DNA of 64,000 nt, taken from contig JAECUM010093642.1 in assembly GCA_016617855.1 (NCBI GenBank), forward strand, positions 1-64,000. The letters run 5' to 3'. A program made the translations under genes and the position numbers. Position 1 is the stretch's first letter. Each line of letters starts with the position of its first letter. The notes under the pieces were generated by a model. It was given only the letters and a program-made list of their open reading frames with translations. It ran no database searches and was not told the DNA's origin. The DNA comes from Megalonaias nervosa (taxonomy: Eukaryota; Mollusca; Bivalvia; Unionida; Unionidae). Shown piece by piece: positions 49,701 through 58,700 of this stretch.

Positions 49701-52700
49701 CAAGTATACATGGTGAACTCCAGTCACTTGTACTTGGTTCTATGAAATCATTCTCCAGCAAGTACTGAATTTCTTTTCAAACATTCCAGGTTGAGAGAGT
49801 TCATCCTGTATGGATGCTGTTTCACTGGTGTAGAATCTACAATTTCAGCATTGTGGTAGATTTTATTTGTTCATGTAGAAACATCTGGAAACAAGTACTC
49901 ATATTCAAGCAATAGATGTTTTAGTTCATTCTTTTCTTGTGGCCATAGATGTGAAAGTTTCTGTCCAGATTCATAATTTCTGAATTCCAAAGATTTGTTA
50001 CTCCAAAGTCATTACAGTCCAATTGCATTCCATCCTCACTGTGTGGGACAGGTACAACTAAATTGACTGCATGATTAACCTGGCTATCTCCATCAACATA
50101 CTCCATTAACATATTTACATCCCAGGAGTACTAATATTGTAATTTAACTCACTTATTTTCTTTCTTTCTTTGTATGGACCATAATATCTAATCCGAAGAA
50201 AATTTTAAAGAATGAGCAAGAGAGACAGAACTATTTCAGCAGACTAAAAAGTTCACTCCATTGTAGTTCTGTAGTACCTTAGTTTCATTTTTTATTTGAA
50301 TTGCTTGATGCCGAATTTATGCATAGCTTGCTGGAAAATTCCAGACATAAAATATGACCCTTGATCAGGAGGTTAGACAGATTTGGGCATACCAAACTGA
50401 GTAAAAAATTCTTGATCAAAGCTTTTACTCTTGTTTTGGTTTTAATATTGCTCAGAGGAATTGCCTCTGGGAATCTTGTAGATGCACACATTATGGTCAA
50501 GAAGTATTGGTTGTCTGACTTGGTCTTACATAAGGGACAGACACAATCTACCATTATTCTGCTAAATGAATAAAGAGCATGAGTAGTAAAAAGAGGATCA
50601 CTGTGATCAATACCATTTGATTGATCCAAACAAGGAGCAAAAGTAACCTCAAAAGCCTGACCAATACGTGTGTCAGCTAAAGAAATACTTTCCTGATCAA
50701 CATCATTCTCAAGAGCTTTCTTTGTCATAGCTCTAGTAACTGCACAAATAAATCAGGGATTTCTTTTTCAATAGGAGTGACTTTCTGATCCAAACAAGGC
50801 TTGTCAGTTACAAGTGGATTTACCACACTATCTCCAGATAGGGCATTGTCTAGTAATAACTGAATACCCTCCATGGGTAAAAACAACACTATCCTGACTG
50901 TCATGGGTCCTGAGACTAAGTCTGATGACAAATTTCCACAATGGAGAGGAACATTAACAAAGCTGCATACTACTCCCTGAAAAAGAACACTCATTAGAAG
51001 AAGACTTCTCAGAAAAAAGGCAAAGACCTGATAATAAAAAAAAGACACTGAGAAGCTCCTGTGACCCTTAAAACTGTAATAGTGATAGGATTGGCAGAAT
51101 CACTAATGAGTGATTTAGAACCCTTTGACATGAATGGTTCATAATTCTCCATAATAAAATCGGACTGGGGTTTGTTTGACCCAACAAATGTATTGCTTTT
51201 GATACATGACCATGACCTCTTAGAAATATGAGCATTACAAATAGGTCTATCTTGAGTCCGTTGCTTATTTTTTAACTTGTAGTAATCAGAAATAATGTGT
51301 CCTTTCTTCCTGCAATAGGTGCATGTAGGAAGAGATAAGGGTTTCTGATCAATCTTATCAGAAACTTGTTTCCTAAAAGTTGCGCCAGTTTGAAATTTGG
51401 AACTGCTTGTATTAGACTGAAATTTTTTAAGACTGCTGAGTAGAAGACTTACTGTCAAAAGAAACTTTATGAGCTAAGGAATACTCGCCAGCTGTACAAG
51501 CAGCCTTTTCTAAAGTTTCTACCTGGTTTTCATCATGGGAAGTCTTGACATCACTATGGATGCAATGACTGAACTTTTCAGTCAGTATGAAATGTATTTG
51601 CATTATTTTTTTTCTTTTTGCATTTGAATTTCTGTTTCAGTATCTTTTTCTCTTTCTGCATCTGTATTTCTTTTCTCAGCCTCAGAATTGCATCTTTCCT
51701 GCTTTTCATAAGAACTGAATATTCCTTTTTATTCTTCTGTACTGATTATTGATACTTGTTAAGAGGCTTATTTTCCCTTTTGTCTTCAACATTTATTGCT
51801 TGTTGGATGCCATTTTTTAAAAATTCTATAATCAAAAGTTGATCATGCAGATGCTTTGCATGAAAAAGATATGTACAGTTTAAAGCATCGGAGGTACTGC
51901 TGTAAAGTTTCTCTGGTTCTGTGATTAATTCCACTAAATCTAATATGAAACCTGGATCCAAATCAAACTCACCAGCCAATTATTTGGATTTTACTGCAAC
52001 AATCTTATTTTTGTAGCTTTTTGTTTTTATTCCATAAGTCTGTATTTAAGGATCATTTTCTCAAGACTTACGGCAAAATTGTAAGGATTCTCAGGACTGA
52101 CCATGTAAAATCTAGCTTCTAGGAGTAGACAATGATAATAACTTATGAATCCAATATTTGAATGATAATTTGACAAAAATAAATAAATCTGTGGATTTTA
52201 TAGACTTGTTATGGTACCTCTCCTTTGTCATCATAAAGAAGAATGTTTTTATTGTTTTATATCTATTATGAACTGTCACAGGGGGCCAGCATTTTGTAGG
52301 TCACGGTAACTTAAGTCAGTTTATTTTCAGCATGATAATTTAATGATTACAGTGGCTGCTGAAGACTGAGGTGAGCTAAATAATTGTTGATTACATTCAT
52401 TGTTTAGATCAAATACTGCTGTCTTGATTTCAGACTTAAATCTCAGTTGTACTTGACATGTACTCAATAATGCAAGTTTCCCTTGCAGCACTAATGCCAT
52501 CAAAGCACCAAGAGGGTCCCTGAACAGCTTTGTTTATAGGATATTTTGCACATTTGGACACTTTGTTCATTCATATAAAATTATATTATTTTAATACAGG
52601 GACAGAGTAGCTGAGGAGAAGATAGTAAGAAACGTCAATATCATAGCAGAGGCTTTGGCACGCCAAATATACAATTTAACCAGTCAAGGAAGTATTCACC

Positions 52701-55700
52701 TGTTCACAGAGGCTTTAGTAAGTCCTTCCTATATTTATCTAATTATTGGGTGGGTTTTTTTTGTTTTTTTTTATATTAGTACAGTAAAAACACATTTTCT
52801 CATCAATTAGGTCATGAATTTGCAAAGTATATTTAGCTGTCCAGGTCATTGGACTAAAGTAGCTGCAGTGGCTAAGTGGTTAACGAGTCAGATGGGGGGG
52901 TTCATATTCTAACATTGAATCAACCCGGGTTAGCTATTGTGGGGTGTCCTTCGGCATGGCACTTTATTCCTATTGCCTTTGACCTAAAAAACCTACTTCT
53001 GTTATTGAGTTATAACATGCCAAACCAAACCGTTGGACCTGTTTCCATCAAATTTCATCCATTCTTCATCTACCCATGATCATTTGCCTTTCTTCAACTT
53101 CTTGACATGTCCATGGTTCCAAATTCAAACAAAATGTAAGTGATGCATTCTTGCATCAGTGTCTTATAATTTGTGTAAATGATGCTGGTTCTTCATCAAA
53201 TTCGGCTAGCATTACTGGAAGTTGAAAAAAACTTTTCTAAAACTGCAAAAAAAGGTGTAATTGTTGCAAGACTTTTTAAGTTTTCTAAATGATTTCAGTG
53301 CACCATCAGATATGATCACCATTACTAACAGAAAAACTTTCAAATGATTTCCCATTAATTGCTGAACAAAATTTGACCCAACTTGACTGAATTTGTGTCA
53401 ACATAGAGAAATTATGGCATTGGCAATCAAATATTGTTGCTGTTACTAAAGATTCAAAAACAACATTTAAATGACTCAAAACCACTGAACAGAACTTAAC
53501 TAAATTTGCCAGAAAGCATTTTGGCATTAAGGCATTTCATGTTCATACAAACAAGGATGACCATTAGAAATTCCTTGAGGCAACTACTGTGATTTCATTT
53601 ATTAGGTTACTGCACTAGGTACAAGAGAATTCATGCTGTACCACCAGTGTTATTGTTACCAGTTTATTGCTTGTCCTTATGACCTTTTAATTGAGCATAA
53701 ATTATGAATTATGATGAGTTCCAGTGTATCAAATGTAGTTCTCTTTGACCTACTTTTTTCACTGAAGTGATACAGTTTATGCATTTATGTCAGTTTCTTG
53801 TATACACTATATTAAAAGTAGGTCACAATGACATACTTCTCACTGTCCATTTTTTGTGCTGCACTTTTAATGTTTAGGCAAGTTTCATGGCACTCTTGCT
53901 TGTACTTGATATGTGCATGCATCCTGAGGATTACTACACCACTGTATCATTGAGTGTGTACTGATATGGTGTTTAGGTGAATTACTTTGTTGTTGTTGTT
54001 GTTGTTGTTATAGGGTTTAATGCCATTTTTCAGCACAAGATAGGCCATACATGGCGGCCAGTATTAATGGTGGAGGGAGAACCTGGAAAGAACCACCGAC
54101 CCTCAAGAAGCTACCGGCAAGCTTTCTCGCATAACCACATTGGCCGAGCCCGAGACTTAAACCCACGCAGACAGAGGTGAGATGGCAGTGATCCGTAACA
54201 GAGAGCACTTTAGACCACTTGGCCACTCGGGGCCCCCTGAATTACTTTGACCCTATTGCTAGTTCAGTCGTGAAACTGGATGTGAGCATATATCCTGAGA
54301 TGTAGTATAACATTACCGTATCAAAGAAAACAAGTAACAGTGATCTACATTAATCACATGGTTTGTATTCATCATCAGTCAGAAATGGTCACCTTGAGCT
54401 TTAAGAATTATGATTCTCTAATGTCGGAGTAAACATGTAAAGGTGAACTTTACTGTTCTGTAACAGCTTCATTTCTTGTTTCCATGGGTGTCATTTTTTC
54501 GTGGATTTGTGAAAAATGACATTTTCATGTGTACTAAAATGAAAGAAGGGGACTGTCTCTGCAGGAAAAGATCTCCATTTCAGAACTCATCCCTGAGCTA
54601 TTCAAAACTTCATAGGCTCAGCATATGACTCCTAAAGGACTTGTTAAAATAACAGAGATTCCCAATTATCTGTTGCATTATGGCATATGTGTTCCAGGAA
54701 ATTGTAAACTGTGATCTATAGCACAGTTGCTCACAAAACATGTACATAAACATGTACACACCAGCATGTCCAAATTTATCCTAAATGATCCTGCTTCTTA
54801 AAACCATTAAATGTAATTTAACAAATCATCCTATTATCTCGGCTAAATTGCTCTTGTATGAGACTATTTGACTCAGGTGAGCTATCTCAGTCCTTCTTTG
54901 GCTTCTTTCTTTTGTACTTGCATAATTATATGTGCCATACAACCATCACAACAAAAGCAGGAGCATATCTATGTTTGTAATAATAAATATGCTTTTTCAG
55001 GACTGGGGTTTGGGAGTATTTTTATATTGGTGGGATATTTCCATGTACTCATCCTTGGATGAGTGGTTTGCAACAGGTACTCATCCCTGTCATTATTTTG
55101 TTCAATATAGTATCTTCACTTCACTACTTACTCTGTTAATAAAGAAAAACAAAAATTGTTCCTAGTGCAAGCTTGGTACTAAAACTGGCCAAAATCATGA
55201 AAACATTATGTTTTAAGTGTAGACAGCAAGTAAAAAACCTTTCTAATATTTGACCCCATTAGATATTATAACTCGAGAAGTTTTGCACCTAGCCCTAAAT
55301 TTCTTAATGGCATTTGCATTTATAGTGATTTGTTTAGTAAAATTGAAGAAATTTTCCTTTTCATCTTATGAGTTAGAGATGCGAGTAGTTAAAAGCAAGA
55401 AAATGTCAAGAGTTTGTAAATTTATTGTTATGCTTGTTCCAGGTTAGTGGTATTTTTAAAACTGCAGCTTTATTAATTGTCATGCCAAAGCAAAAACATA
55501 TCAGATATTTCTAAAGGTATGTCATTACTTTTCATAAGAAAAATGTCACAAAACTTACATTTGAAAGAAACATTCAAACATTTTTCTGAAATTTCCACCA
55601 ACTTTCTTACTGAGTAATTGATTTTAGTCAGACTCACATTTCTAGAGAGTTACTCAAGGGAAGATTGCTGATTGTCCAAAATAACTGGAAGGTTATTATA

Positions 55701-58700
55701 CTTTGACTCCAATTAATTTTCGACCACTCAGCTGTTGTCTTGATATTACATACTTATAAACATATTACAGTGTGAAAGTTGATGGGAAACATTTCGGACA
55801 TTGAAATTCTTCTTTTGAAAAGCTAGGAGAGTATGATAATGGATTTATTAGAAAATGTATTCATTAATCAAGTTTAATATTTTTTTTCATTGTTGATTCA
55901 ATTTCAACAGGAAGTCCAGAAAGATTTATTGTCAGCATGGCTGGATCATGTGACAAGTCAGTCACGGGCTGCACAGTTACTCCAAAAGGACAGCAGCTTG
56001 CTGGTAACACTTGAGGAGACCATGTCCAGATATCTGAAAGATGTCAAAAGAACTTACCTAAAAGCAGACAAGAGGTATGTAAACATATTGGTAATAAACT
56101 GTAGTACAAGATTAAACTCTCCATTGCATTATGAAAATTGTTCAAAGATGACTCGGCTTTGATTTTTGAAATCCAGTTTGGTCATGTCTGTGTTGACAAA
56201 CAGGGATAGTTAGACTCAGCCCATTGCCATCATGAATCACACTTTTGGGGTGGGATTGTGGGTGAGGATGGGTGGCGGGGTGAGGAGATGTTAGAAATCT
56301 ACATTTTTAATGAAATATACATCTTATTCAATCATTTTGTTGATTTCTTTTTCTTTTTTTAAATCCCCATTTCCTATCATCAGTGGTTGGTCACATATTG
56401 TGTGATAATGTGCACATCCAAGTATTGACTGCTCTGGTGGCCTAGTGGTTAGAGTGTTCACCTCAGATGTGGGAGGTCGCAGGTTCAAACCCCGGCCGAG
56501 TCATACCAAAGACTTATAAAAAATGCTACTAACAGCAGCCTCACTAGGCACTCAGTATTAAGAGGTTAGTGTTGAGACAAGTCTGCATGGTGTCGGGATA
56601 ATGTGACTGGATGGGACATCATGCTACACGTCTGCAGCATGATGCCACAGTGCTAGACATCACAAACTGCCCCACTGCAGACATTGTAGTGATATGACTG
56701 AAAAATGTTTAAAAGATATGTTAAAAATCCAAATCACACACACATCCAAGTATTCTGAGGAAAACCAAATCTAGACTTCACTTAAACAAGTTTCCATGAT
56801 CTGTTTGACAGCAGTATTCCTTTACACCATGTTGGTAATTATTCTTTTATGTAAGAATCATGCCATTTAGAACTGTCACTGCCCCTTCATGTTTTCTTAC
56901 CAGATTTTTAGAATAAATTGCAATTGTCTTAGCTCTAATCCTCAGAAAATACCAGAGGCCAATATATTGTGTAAAGCCAAGTTTTAATTACAGGTAAATT
57001 GGATGCCATATAGGCATGTAAAATGAAAGAATATATAAGTCTGAAGAAAACTGTTATAGGACAGAGTGCATTATAGTGATTTTCAATTGTATGTATTAAT
57101 GGATACAAAGGCTGTAGTTGATAATTCCTTAATGCCTTAAACAAGCACAGATTTCAAACAATCTTGAACTGAGGATTTGTAAATGAGAAAATATTCATCT
57201 TAAAGAATTTTGTCCCAGTGTAAGGGTGTATAGAAACAATTGACAGCAATATAAAGAAGTCAGTTTTCCAATTAAAGGTCAGTTGTCGAATGTTAATTTG
57301 TCATGCATTTTGTAGAAAATTATGTGTAGATTAAAAATCTCTAACTGTAAAACTTACTTCTGCTGAATACCCAAAACATACTGTTGAATGTAATGAGTTA
57401 GATTGTCCAAAAATTATCAACTGCATTTACCTCTCTTGTCTAAGGCTTTGTTTGCTGTTGTCAGTCTATAACAAGCCAGCTACCCACTAATGTGGAAATG
57501 TATTAAGTGCTTGGTCATATCAAATAAAACTGAGAGATTTGATGTAGTAAATGTTCAAAAATTATGGTAAAAAACAAAGGGCCTTTTTCACACAAAAAAA
57601 TCCAAATGAAAAAAGATGCACAAAATACTGCTGTTCCAAGAATAATATATGAAATTAGGAAGCATCATGAAGAGCTTGCCAAGTTGGTGCAACTGCACCT
57701 ACTGATATTTTCGCAAGCATTTTACAAGTGTTCATATTATCACAGATCCTTTTAAACTGTGAAAAAGGATTTCAATATATTATTGAGGCAATCAATAGGA
57801 GAAAAATTACAGAGCGAGCAGGCAAGAGAGAGAAGAACATTAGCAAATAATTATATGATACAGATATTTGAACTGCTCATATATCTTCCTTGAACTTTTG
57901 CTTTATAGAATTATGATGGAGAACTTAGAGCAGAAAATATCAGGTAGAAAATTTATATTATGTTAGGGGTTACATTTACAGGGGACAGGGTCCCCTATTT
58001 ACAGTTTAAAGAACTGCAGTTTATCTTTCAAGGGTTTGTGTCAATTTTTTTTTTACCACAAATAGATATCTGATGCACTTTTTTCTCAATGAAGCTTATA
58101 AATAGAAATGTTAGAAAATACTACAAGATTGCACTTCTTGTTACATTTAAATCCACAGTAATTTTGTAATTCTTTCCAATAATTGTTATCGTTGTTTTCC
58201 TTTGTTCTCTCAACCTGTTGATAACCATATTGACCGTAAGTATAGCATTAGGCAATTTGATTCTTAGATCTCCACAGGATCACTGTTCATTTCATAACCT
58301 ATCACACATTTCCTTTACCAACATATCTATGTGTTAGTGAGTTTTTTGTTTAAGTGATACATCACTTTCACATACAGGTGCCCCAAGTGGCCGAGTGGTC
58401 TAAAGTACTCACCGTTCCGGATCACTGCCATCTCACCTCTGTCTGTGTGGGTTCAAGTTTCAGGCTTGGCTAACATGGGTACATGAGAAGGCTTGCCAGT
58501 AGCTTCTCGTGGGTCAGTGGTTCTTCCCAGGGCTTTCCAGGGTTCTTCCTCCACCAGTTATACTGGCCACCATGTATAGCCTATCTTGTGCTGAAAAATG
58601 GTGTTAAACCCTACAACAACAACAACAACAACAACTTTCACATACATATTAGGGGCAGATAATAACCGGCACCAGACTTTTGCAAGTCATTCTTTTCAAT

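Larger units (their letters stand above)
47350..52000 (-). mobile_element. Gmr1-like Ty3-type LTR retrotransposon, 5'-truncated and decayed
   Basis: Read on the minus strand from 52000 downwards the order is gag, protease, integrase, reverse transcriptase, RNase H, LTR. Integrase before reverse transcriptase is the Ty1/copia-like order known in Gmr1-like Ty3 elements. A purine-rich tract (complement of cacaacaccttccctta, 48209-48226) precedes the LTR. The 3' LTR is present (about 48211-47350). No LTR was found upstream of gag, so the 5' end is missing. The element lies in intron 9, antisense to nicalin, and carries a SINE between RT and RNase H. Confidence 0.75.

Noticed and set aside
56427..56500. 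tRNA gene candidates at the heads of the SINE copies (also 15918, 20203, 42711, 48625, 54237, 58377)
   Set aside because: A and B boxes are present, but the sequences continue into shared SINE bodies and tails with target duplications and lack proper tRNA 3' acceptor stems.
57564..57755. 63-codon + frame in intron 11 ([18 protein letters not shown])
   Set aside because: It has a helical look but no splice support and no family. It may be an old transposon scrap, not enough for a feature.
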